In this document: positions 32,746-38,924 of the stretch, in pieces
Position numbering within the stretch: the first letter of the stretch is position 1
Layout of the letters: each line of letters starts with the position of its first letter
Assembly (NCBI GenBank): GCA_001873065.1
Contig: MNYM01000048.1
Coordinates: forward strand, 1 to 38,924
DNA: 38,924 nt
Source of the DNA: Flavobacteriaceae bacterium CG2_30_31_66
GTDB lineage: Bacteria; Bacteroidota; Bacteroidia; Flavobacteriales; Flavobacteriaceae
Direction of reading: 5' to 3'
Made by a program: the position numbers and the translations under genes
The notes under the pieces: generated by a model
Databases searched by the model: none
Told to the model about the DNA's origin: nothing
What the model saw: only the letters and a program-made list of their open reading frames with translations

Positions 32746-33046
32746 AAATGCTGTCATCAGTGCTATCGTCAAGCACTTGAATTTCGAGTTTTCCTTTTGG
32801 ATAATCTAGTTTTGCAATGGTTGTAAGCAATCGTTCCAACACATATTTTTCATTGAAAATAGGCAGTTGAATGGTTACGAGAGGAATTTCGGTCGGGTTT
32901 GTAAAATTGAATTTTTGGCAATTATCAATTTGTCTTTTACTTTTTAAGTAATTGATGAGCAAGTTAAATTGAGCCAATCCATAGAAAAAAACCAACAGAA
33001 TAGCGAAGCTATAGAGAAAGAGAGCGATGTATGAGAGTAGTGCCAT
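32726..33046 (-). pseudogene. Truncated membrane GT2 glycosyltransferase (N-terminus only)
   Basis: This 106-residue fragment has a membrane helix (about 5-25) and the start of a processive GT2 domain: VTIQLPIFNEKYVLERLL, then VLDDSTDDS with the nucleotide-binding aspartates. It then loses similarity near 32750 and stops after seven unrelated codons. Relatives continue for several hundred residues with a TED-type catalytic motif, a QxxRW-type segment and further helices. The break joins directly to the damaged GT-C gene, so a deletion of well over 1 kb probably fused the two. It lies 1 nt after the intact GT2 gene. Confidence 0.75.
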
Positions 33047-33047
33047 T

Positions 33048-33737
33048 TTATTTAAAAGCGTATTTAAAAATCCAACCTATTATTTTTATTCCAGCCATTG
33101 CAGTTCCTTTTACCGTTCCGGAAACTTTTGAAACGCCAATTCTGTTTTTGTAATGAACAGGAATTTCCGTGTAAGGAATGTGTTTTTTTAAAATCTTTAA
33201 TTGCATTTCAACTGTCCAACCGTATGTTTTGTCCTGCATATTCAAATCTAAAAGCGTGTCATATTTTATGGCACGAAACGGACCTAAATCGGTGAATTTT
33301 GAATTAAAAAATAATTTCATCAAGAAAGTTGCCAACCAGTTTCCGAAGACTTGTTGTGGTGTCATTGAACCTTTTTCTCGAAGAGATGCAACTCGTGCAC
33401 CAATTACAAAATCTATATTTTTATTAATAATCGGGTCAATTAATTTTGTCAGTTCGTCAGGGTAATCAGAATAATCGCCATCAAGAAAAACAACAATGTC
33501 GGGTTTGGTTTCTTGGAGTGCGATGTATTCCAGTCCTTTGAGACAAGCGTATCCGTATCCTTTTCTTTTTTCAGAAAGTACGGTTGCACCATTTTCAAAA
33601 GCTATTCTGCTTGTATTATCTGTAGAATTGTTATTGACTACAATAATCTCCGAAACTATTTTAGGAATTTCTCGAATAACATTTGCAATGGCTTTTTCTT
33701 CGTTATAAGCAGGAATGATTACACTAATTTTTGTCAT
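33048..33737 (-). CDS. GT2 glycosyltransferase (dolichyl/undecaprenyl-phosphate type)
   Basis: A 229-residue soluble GT2 enzyme. It opens with SVIIPAYNEEKAIANVI, has VVNNNSTDNT and FLDGDYSDYPDEL (a DxD-like metal site), and ends with a short hydrophobic IIGWIFKYAF tail that may touch the membrane. Most similar proteins transfer a sugar from a nucleotide donor to a polyprenyl phosphate. It directly abuts the Fe-S gene upstream (stop and start adjacent) and precedes two damaged glycosyltransferases. They probably formed one glycan pathway before the deletion. Confidence 0.88.
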   Translation of the reverse strand: MTKISVIIPAYNEEKAIANVIREIPKIVSEIIVVNNNSTDNTSRIAFENGATVLSEKRKGYGYACLKGLEYIALQETKPDIVVFLDGDYSDYPDELTKLIDPIINKNIDFVIGARVASLREKGSMTPQQVFGNWLATFLMKLFFNSKFTDLGPFRAIKYDTLLDLNMQDKTYGWTVEMQLKILKKHIPYTEIPVHYKNRIGVSKVSGTVKGTAMAGIKIIGWIFKYAFK

Positions 33738-35333
33738 TTACTTTTGATTATTAATCAAATCCATTAAATTCACATCATTACCCAATAGAATTTCATTCGC
33801 ATTTATCCTTCCTTCTTCAGCATCATTTTCTAATTTTAAAACACCACGAGGGCAAACAGCCGAACAAATACCACAACCCACACAAGAAGAACGCACAATA
33901 TTTTCGCCTTTTTGGGCATAACTTCTAACGTCTATTCCCATTTCGCAATGTGTAGTACAATTGCCACAAGAAATACATTGACCACCATTGGTCGTAATTC
34001 TAAATCGCGAAAACAAGCGTTGTTGCAATCCTAAAATAGCTGCCATTGGACAACCAAAACGGCACCAAACCCTATTTCCTAATAACGGATAAAAACCCAC
34101 GCCAATAACACCACTAAAAGCTGAACCAATAGCAAAGCCATACCATTCACGAAGTGAATTACTGTCTATGAAAAGAATATTTTGACTTCCTGAAAAGAAA
34201 TTGATCATTATAGAAATAATGATTATAGCAACCAATGTAATCATAGTAAATTGAGCATCAGTATCTAAATCGTTGCGTTTAAATAGGTATAAAGCACCCG
34301 TGAATACAACTAGAAAAGCCACGATACCATAAATAAATTGGTCTTTAGTAATGAAGCTCATTTCTGGATTATTGGACAAAAATGTGAAGATAACAGCAAT
34401 AGTCATCACAAACGAAAACACTAAAACCGAATGGATCATCCAACGTTCAATTTTCCAAACTTTTTGTGTTGAATTGGATAAATGCCGGAAGCTGTCTCCC
34501 GCTGTTTCAGCCAAGCCACCACAACCGCAAACCCAAGAACAATACCAACGTTTTCCGTAGAAGTATGTCAAAATAGGAGAAATAATAAATATCATTGCGA
34601 TACCAAAAACGAGCATAAACATTCCCAAGTTTCCACCGTTTAACAGTCCTTTCAAATGCCAATCATTGAAGAAATAATAATTAAGCGGCCACATATTTTT
34701 CAAGTCTTTGGCAAAATATTCCTTTCCAGGATTTAGTTTTTCCAGGATTTCAGGAATTAAAAATGCAAACCCCAATTGGAAGAACATTACAGAAATCGTA
34801 CGAACTAATTGGTATTTATTATGTCTATATTTTAGAATGAATTTGTAACCTAGACCCAAAATTGCAACGGTGTAAAGCGTTCCGTAAACAAACCATTGAC
34901 TGGCAATTTTGCCATTCAACACTAAACTTAATGGGTCGAAAAAGCCAACAATTCCTGAATTTGCATTGCCATTTTCGCCCAATCCTAAATATTTTGGAAA
35001 CCAGTATAAAGCCACATAAAATGAAGTCAATAAAACACCAATTATCCAAGCAAGAACTCCTTTATTAGTCAATGATTTATGAAAAAGACCATTGTTGCTG
35101 ATGCCTTCCGGACGAGACAAGTAAGTGCTTCTTGCATAGACAACAATACCTGCTAAAATTGATGTTATGGAGATTGATAACCAAAGGTTTTTATTTGGAA
35201 AACTAACATTATAAAAAGCTACTATTAAAATGAATAGTCCAATGAAACCAATGGCTAAACCTAACTTTTGCAATGTATTTAGCCCATTATTTTGATGTGA
35301 AGCTATGGAAATATTTTGTGCTGATTTGCTCAT
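33738..35333 (-). CDS. Polytopic 4Fe-4S membrane protein (NapH/NosR/CcoG-like)
   Basis: A 531-residue protein with about eleven membrane helices. Cysteine-rich elements follow in order: CSWVCGCGG (about 265), CRFGCPMAA (about 420), then two ferredoxin clusters CISCGNCTTHCEMG and CVGCGICSAVCPRG (about 445-490). These resemble the polyferredoxin membrane subunits that pass electrons between quinones and redox partners. It lies 2 nt after the FAD oxidoreductase gene, which would be its most likely electron partner. The substrate of the pair is unknown. It is the second gene of the unit that starts at 36631. Confidence 0.9.
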   Translation of the reverse strand: MSKSAQNISIASHQNNGLNTLQKLGLAIGFIGLFILIVAFYNVSFPNKNLWLSISITSILAGIVVYARSTYLSRPEGISNNGLFHKSLTNKGVLAWIIGVLLTSFYVALYWFPKYLGLGENGNANSGIVGFFDPLSLVLNGKIASQWFVYGTLYTVAILGLGYKFILKYRHNKYQLVRTISVMFFQLGFAFLIPEILEKLNPGKEYFAKDLKNMWPLNYYFFNDWHLKGLLNGGNLGMFMLVFGIAMIFIISPILTYFYGKRWYCSWVCGCGGLAETAGDSFRHLSNSTQKVWKIERWMIHSVLVFSFVMTIAVIFTFLSNNPEMSFITKDQFIYGIVAFLVVFTGALYLFKRNDLDTDAQFTMITLVAIIIISIMINFFSGSQNILFIDSNSLREWYGFAIGSAFSGVIGVGFYPLLGNRVWCRFGCPMAAILGLQQRLFSRFRITTNGGQCISCGNCTTHCEMGIDVRSYAQKGENIVRSSCVGCGICSAVCPRGVLKLENDAEEGRINANEILLGNDVNLMDLINNQK

Positions 35334-35335
35334 AA

Positions 35336-36631
35336 TTAAACCGTTTTTAATCCTACAAATTGTTTTACAAATTGTTCTTGGATTTCTTTTTTGTGTGAGG
35401 TAAAAAATTCAGGATCGAAATTAGCTTCCGCCAAATGATGAATAACATAATCTACGGATTGATTTTCGGTAAGCACTTTATCAAAAAACTCGTGACGCAT
35501 TCTTATTCCAAAAGTATTGATACCTAGAAATACTCTAGTTTCTTTGTGGAACGAAATTCTAATGGCTTTTTTGCCCGAAGAATGTTCCCAATAAAATTGT
35601 TCTTCGTAGTCTTTTTTGTGTGCCCAAACCCAACCGTAAGTTTGATATTCTATGTCCAAGAATTTAGCAGAATTGAACCAATGCCCAGGATTGTATTGTG
35701 TAGGATTACCAGTTAATGTTTGTGCCAATGCTTCAGCCATCATTCTGCCGGTGTACCAAACGGCTTCTATTGGACGGCGTAAACCAATGCCTTCGTATTG
35801 CTCGGCACAATCTCCAATGGCATAAATGTTTTTGATGTTGGTTTCCAAAAAACGATTGACTTTAACGCCTCGACCTAACTCAATTCCCGAGTTTTTAAGA
35901 AAATCGATATTGGGAGAAACACCAGCGGTTAAACCCACAATTTGGCATTCGATGGTTTCGTTTTTATCGGTTACAACGGCTCTTGCATTGCCATTTTCAT
36001 CTGAAAGGATTTTGAGTAAACCCGTTTCTAATCGCAAATCAATATGATGTTCAAGAATATGGCGATTGATCATTTGGCTTTCGCCGAAAGGCAGGACAGC
36101 ATCCCAAAAACTCTTTTCACGAACTAAAAAAGTAACAGGAATATTGCGAGAACGGAGCATTTCAGCAAGTTCAATTCCGATTAAACCACCACCAACAATG
36201 ACCGCTCGTTTGCAAGTTGGCGAAAAAGCTTCCAAAGTTTCTAAATCTTGCTTATGATACAAACCTGTAACGCCTTTTAAATCCTGACCTTGCCAGCCAA
36301 ACTTGTTAGGTTTTGAACCTGTTGCAATTACTAATTTGTCATAAACGATAACAGTATCATCATTTAAAATAAGTGCTTTTTCTTTTGTATTTACGTGTTC
36401 AACTGAAGCATTTATTAAATTGATATTGTTTTTTTTCCAAAAATCATTTTCATAAGGTTGGGTGTGTTCAAACTTCATATGTCCCATAAAAACATACATC
36501 AGCGCCGTTCGGGAAAAGAAAAATTCTGTTTCCGAAGAGATAATGGTAATTTTATGATTGGATTGTTTTCGGATATGACGAGCGAGTGTAACGCCCGAAA
36601 TTCCGTTACCTATAATAACAATGTTTTCCAT
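35336..36631 (-). CDS. NAD(P)/FAD-dependent oxidoreductase
   Basis: A 431-residue pyridine nucleotide-disulphide oxidoreductase-type protein. IVIIGNGISGVTLA (residues 4-17) binds FAD, AVIVGGGLIGIELAEML (about 144-160) binds NAD(P)H, and NIYAIGDCAEQ (about 270) closes the flavin site. No redox-active disulphide is visible, so it is closer to the rubredoxin- or nitrite-reductase-type reductases. It likely feeds electrons to the adjacent Fe-S membrane protein. A complete shared promoter lies 23 nt upstream. The start is supported by that distance. Confidence 0.9.
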   Translation of the reverse strand: MENIVIIGNGISGVTLARHIRKQSNHKITIISSETEFFFSRTALMYVFMGHMKFEHTQPYENDFWKKNNINLINASVEHVNTKEKALILNDDTVIVYDKLVIATGSKPNKFGWQGQDLKGVTGLYHKQDLETLEAFSPTCKRAVIVGGGLIGIELAEMLRSRNIPVTFLVREKSFWDAVLPFGESQMINRHILEHHIDLRLETGLLKILSDENGNARAVVTDKNETIECQIVGLTAGVSPNIDFLKNSGIELGRGVKVNRFLETNIKNIYAIGDCAEQYEGIGLRRPIEAVWYTGRMMAEALAQTLTGNPTQYNPGHWFNSAKFLDIEYQTYGWVWAHKKDYEEQFYWEHSSGKKAIRISFHKETRVFLGINTFGIRMRHEFFDKVLTENQSVDYVIHHLAEANFDPEFFTSHKKEIQEQFVKQFVGLKTV

Positions 36632-36654
36632 AAGAGGGTTTGTTTTGATGCAAT

Positions 36655-36684
36655 ATTAGACTTACCTATTGTGATTTCCTGACA
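36655..36684 (-). promoter_or_regulatory. ECF-type promoter of the FAD/Fe-S operon
   Basis: TGTCAGG (36684-36678), 16 nt, GTCTAAT (36661-36655) on the minus strand, 23 nt before the ATG at 36631. The unit it drives ends with the sigma/anti-sigma pair. Confidence 0.85.
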
Positions 36685-36686
36685 AA

Positions 36687-37379
36687 CTATTTTACCTTTT
36701 TTCTGTAATAATCCAACATACTTTCAACAGAATGTCCCAATCGTCGTTTTAGATGAATAACTGTAAAATGATATTGTAATGTCCAAACTCCATTTTCTCG
36801 GTATCGTCTGGCAGAAGTAATCAGGTATTTTGGAATGACTGCGAACTTTCCTTTTTGATACAATCGTTTTATAATTTCATTGTCTTCATAAATGATATAA
36901 CTCTCGTCATAACCACCAATTTCATTAAATAATTCTTTGGTAACAAATAAGGATTGGTCGCCACCACGACACGAAATGTGATTTACTCTGGTGAACCATT
37001 GAGAAACAAATAAAACTGGATGTGAATGGTCAAATTTCATACGGAAACAACCAGCTTTATTTTCTTTTTGAACTTGTTCCAATACATATAAGTCAAAGTT
37101 TTTGGGAGGAAAACTATCGCAATGCAAAAAATACAATACATTTCCAGAAGCTACTTTTGCTCCAGTATTTAATTGTTTTGCTCGTCCTTTTTCAGAATGA
37201 ACAAGTAGTGTTTTTTGATGATTTTGAATTTCCTTTTGTGAACCATCGGTACTGCCACCGTCAACCACAATAATTTCGTAATCAATAGTTTTTGATATTG
37301 TATTTTCTATATGCAACAAAAGTCGATGGATTGCATCGACTTCGTTGAATATAGGAATGATTATAGAAATTTTATTCAT
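36687..37379 (-). CDS. GT2 glycosyltransferase, TIGR04283 family
   Basis: A 230-residue GT2 protein of the TIGR04283 type, named after genes proposed for arsenosugar biosynthesis. It opens with SIIIPIFNEVDAIHRLL, has VVDGGSTDGS, LHCDSFPP and the family-typical CRGGDQSLFVTKELFNEIGGYDE. Enzymatic proof for arsenosugar synthesis is limited, and no arsenic methyltransferase or radical-SAM partner lies in the window. It overlaps the DUF547 lipoprotein gene by 8 nt, which points to translational coupling. The two are driven by the promoter at 38152-38181. Confidence 0.88.
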   Translation of the reverse strand: MNKISIIIPIFNEVDAIHRLLLHIENTISKTIDYEIIVVDGGSTDGSQKEIQNHQKTLLVHSEKGRAKQLNTGAKVASGNVLYFLHCDSFPPKNFDLYVLEQVQKENKAGCFRMKFDHSHPVLFVSQWFTRVNHISCRGGDQSLFVTKELFNEIGGYDESYIIYEDNEIIKRLYQKGKFAVIPKYLITSARRYRENGVWTLQYHFTVIHLKRRLGHSVESMLDYYRKKVK

Positions 37380-38130
37380 TCAAGTTCCAGTTGTAGTCTT
37401 TGTATTTCACTTTAGCACTGTTATTGATTTTTATTGTACTGTATTTATTTAGAAAATCAATCAATGTTCCTTTGGTTTTGAAATCGCCCGAAAACCAATC
37501 GAAAATACTTGAAATTTCTATTTTATCTGGTGTAATTGTATTTTTAGTTTTATCATTCACGAATGATTTTGCGGCAGTTTCTAATTGTTTCTCCAATTCC
37601 GTTTCTGTGTATGCTTCATTTGCTAAATTTGGACAGGAAAACGAAGCGCAGTTGATAGCAAAATGAATTCTTGGCTCGTTCATTTTACGCAATATTTTAT
37701 GTTCAATTTCGCCTAAACTATATTTTTTGTTTCCTAAAGTAAAAAAGGTCGCATCCCAAGGACTGTCTATTTTTTTTATGCTTTTTATTGGATAATTATC
37801 TAAAATTAATTTGACGGTGTAAGCATTATAAGCATTTATCCAGTAGGCAAGTACGGCGTTTTTTGACCACGATTTTTCAGGAAGATTTTTAGCTAATAAA
37901 TTCAAATAGGATTGCAAAGTTGCTGCATCTTTTTGGAACCCTTCATAATCAACATTTCCTTTGCTAGAAACGTGTTTTTGCAATAAATCGTTCCATTGTT
38001 TGTGATCGATGGTTTTTCCATCAGTAGTAATTTGGGTTTGTGTGCCATAAGCGATTTCTGGAATTGCTGCATTGGATTTGCTACAAGAAATAAAAGAGAC
38101 GAGCGTTAAAAGTAAAATTGATTTTTTCAT
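37372..38130 (-). CDS. DUF547 lipoprotein
   Basis: A 252-residue DUF547 protein with a lipoprotein signal (MKKSILLLTLVSFISC, Cys16). The DUF547 blocks are YWINAYNAYTVKLIL, SLGEIEHKILRK, RIHFAINCASFSCP with the paired cysteines, and IFDWFSGDFK. The role is unknown; a periplasmic or outer-membrane cysteine-based enzyme is possible. The upstream ATG at 38163 lies beyond the promoter -10, so 38130 is the start. The paralogue at 5568-6257 lacks the lipid anchor. It precedes the TIGR04283 glycosyltransferase gene. Confidence 0.88.
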   Translation of the reverse strand: MKKSILLLTLVSFISCSKSNAAIPEIAYGTQTQITTDGKTIDHKQWNDLLQKHVSSKGNVDYEGFQKDAATLQSYLNLLAKNLPEKSWSKNAVLAYWINAYNAYTVKLILDNYPIKSIKKIDSPWDATFFTLGNKKYSLGEIEHKILRKMNEPRIHFAINCASFSCPNLANEAYTETELEKQLETAAKSFVNDKTKNTITPDKIEISSIFDWFSGDFKTKGTLIDFLNKYSTIKINNSAKVKYKDYNWNLNE

Positions 38131-38151
38131 TTTGATATTAATTATTTGGAA

Positions 38152-38181
38152 AATAGACTTCAAAAATTAGAAAACCTGACA
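38152..38181 (-). promoter_or_regulatory. ECF-type promoter of the DUF547/GT2 operon
   Basis: TGTCAGG (38181-38175), 16 nt, GTCTATT (38158-38152) on the minus strand, 21 nt before the ATG at 38130. An in-frame ATG at 38163 lies between the two promoter elements and is therefore unlikely to be used. Confidence 0.87.
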
Positions 38182-38183
38182 AA

Positions 38184-38630
38184 TTATTTTTGAAATGGGT
38201 AGAATTCTTGATTAACAAAGTCTTTGGGAAAGCTATTTTCATCATCAAAACCCAATTCAATATCTCGTCCGTATGCTAGAATAAAACTGGTTTTAAAAAG
38301 ATAATCCCACAAACTTAATGAAATGCCAAAATTGATACCGTTTTTATTGGGTAAAATTTTGCTATGATGCCAAATGTGCATTTTTGGATTATTAAATATA
38401 TACTTCAGAAAACCGTAATCCCAACCCAAATTGGCGTGATTTAAATGACCAATAGCAATGGAAATAAAGTGAACAATAAAAACATCTTCAAGAGTAAAAC
38501 CGCCAATCAGCATCTAAGGAATGTATAAAATCGTTTTATATACAATGGGTTCCATCCAATTATAGCGAAAATGGGCAGCAAACCCCATTTCTTTTACAAC
38601 GTTTAAATGGTTTTGTTGAAAAAAGGGTCG
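38184..38630 (-). pseudogene. Decayed sterol desaturase/fatty acid hydroxylase
   Basis: The open part (38184-38513, 109 residues) is the C-terminal third of a sterol desaturase-family di-iron enzyme, with GHLNHANLGWDYG and the histidine motif MHIWHHS. The frame continues upstream (about 38517-38630) as VVKEMGFAAHFRYNWMEPIVYKTILYIP, but a TAG stop at 38514-38516 interrupts it. The expected histidine cluster before VVKEMG is degraded to QQNHLN. The N-terminal half is missing, and unrelated repeat-like DNA follows. It is best read as a dead gene cut by a rearrangement. Confidence 0.75.
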
Positions 38631-38696
38631 CAGCTTAGTGCATGAGCCATGGAGTTGACACTATCTCAAAAAGTGTGTAAAATTAAAAAAATCATA

Positions 38697-38717
38697 GCAC
38701 AGATTTGAAATCTATGC
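38697..38717. repeat. Palindrome GCACAGATTT-G-AAATCTATGC
   Basis: Two 10-base arms pair with one mismatch around a single central base. Such short imperfect palindromes recall REP-type elements dispersed in genomes of Bacteroidota. Only this copy is seen in the window, so a REP identity cannot be shown here. Confidence 0.45.
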
Positions 38718-38740
38718 CCTCCACCCCAAAACTTCAAAAC

Positions 38741-38916
38741 ATTCCGCTTTTCCTTTAACACATTCCGCTTTGAGTTTAACACATTCCGCTTTGAGGTTAC
38801 AACAAGTTGCTTCATGTTAGATAAATGTCGCTTTATGGTTACTTCTTGCTGTCTTATTGTTACTTTTTGCTGCTTTATGGTAACTTCTTGACGCTCTATT
38901 GTTGGAGTGTTCCGCA
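38741..38916. repeat. Array of nine degenerate 21-bp tandem repeats
   Basis: The core attccgct recurs at 38741, 38762 and 38783, then in diverged form at 38804, 38825, 38846, 38867, 38888 and 38909, each exactly 21 bases apart. Later units share a ttgctgct-like core and a tatggtta-like end. Because 21 is a multiple of three, one minus-strand frame (38666-38917) stays open and reads as a heptad-like series (KRNVL, RQEVT). That frame is more likely a product of the repeat than a gene. Confidence 0.85.
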
Positions 38917-38924
38917 AACAATAT

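Noticed and set aside
32726..33046. Short GT2 frame as an independent small protein
   Set aside because: It stops right after the nucleotide-binding motif and lacks the rest of the catalytic domain, so it is treated as a truncated gene.
38741..38916. CRISPR-like array
   Set aside because: Units are 21 bp with no separate spacers, the repeats diverge, and no cas gene is present.
38666..38917. 83-residue minus-strand open frame
   Set aside because: It is explained by a 21-bp tandem repeat whose period keeps a frame open; composition is low-complexity and the end runs into palindromic DNA.

Overview
The window looks like a chromosomal segment of a Flavobacterium-like member of the Bacteroidota. 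The evidence is low GC, A/T-rich start regions without Shine-Dalgarno sequences, short lipoprotein signals, a type IX secretion C-terminal domain (7311-9479), and many protein families typical of Flavobacteriia. No RNA gene, CRISPR array or intact transposase was seen. Every gene I accept lies on the minus strand. No gap without a gene exceeds about 300 bases; the largest, 24283-24523, holds a promoter and a terminator.

The main result is one promoter motif. Read on the coding strand it is TGTCAGG, exactly 16 nt, then GTCTA(A/T)T. It occurs nine times with identical spacing. Eight copies lie 18-34 nt before the first gene of a transcription unit: 7181, 10103, 20586, 24282, 28568, 30673, 36631 and 38130. 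A ninth (31244-31273) lies inside an ECF sigma gene and points at its anti-sigma gene. A weaker tenth is at 4083-4112. Almost the whole 38 kb therefore reads as one extracytoplasmic-function (ECF) sigma regulon, with two sigma factors (9552-10103; 31178-31759) and a zinc-binding anti-sigma factor (30883-31155) encoded within it.

Layout, in the direction of transcription (right to left). (1) 38184-38919: a decayed sterol desaturase, a possible insertion-sequence end, a palindrome and a 21-bp tandem repeat array. (2) 38130-36687: DUF547 lipoprotein and a TIGR04283-type glycosyltransferase. (3) 36631-30883: FAD oxidoreductase, membrane Fe-S protein, a GT2, two deletion-scarred glycosyltransferases, then sigma and anti-sigma factors. 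(4) 30673-29628: OB-fold and YceI proteins; then an AhpD-like protein and a DUF2798 protein. (5) 28568-24524: six tightly packed genes (peroxidase-related, DinB, NRDE, ATP-grasp, LysE-like, peroxiredoxin-like). (6) 24282-20647: a very large outer-membrane phosphoesterase with a kinase-like middle domain. (7) 20586-10186: FMN-dependent glutamate-synthase-like protein, a 46-residue membrane peptide, polyphosphate kinase, a propeller lipoprotein, an outer-membrane barrel, a DUF2652 cyclase-like protein, an HD plus Pycsar-effector-like membrane protein, a hydrolase, a cyclic-nucleotide-binding/AlbA_2 protein and an outer-membrane phospholipase A. (8) 10103-7311: ECF sigma factor and a T9SS-secreted protein. 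(9) 7181-69: patatin, DUF547, stand-alone CoaB, a HExxH protein, three membrane or repeat proteins, DinB, a MerT-MerP fusion and a small cysteine-rich mercury-associated protein.

Together the genes suggest an envelope, redox or metal stress programme: lipid turnover, thiol redox proteins, polyphosphate synthesis and metal handling. Embedded in it is a candidate cyclic-nucleotide circuit (11138-15054) with a possible maker, a possible degrader, a membrane effector and a ligand-binding protein. These roles are inferred from motifs and gene order; nothing here shows the inducing signal.
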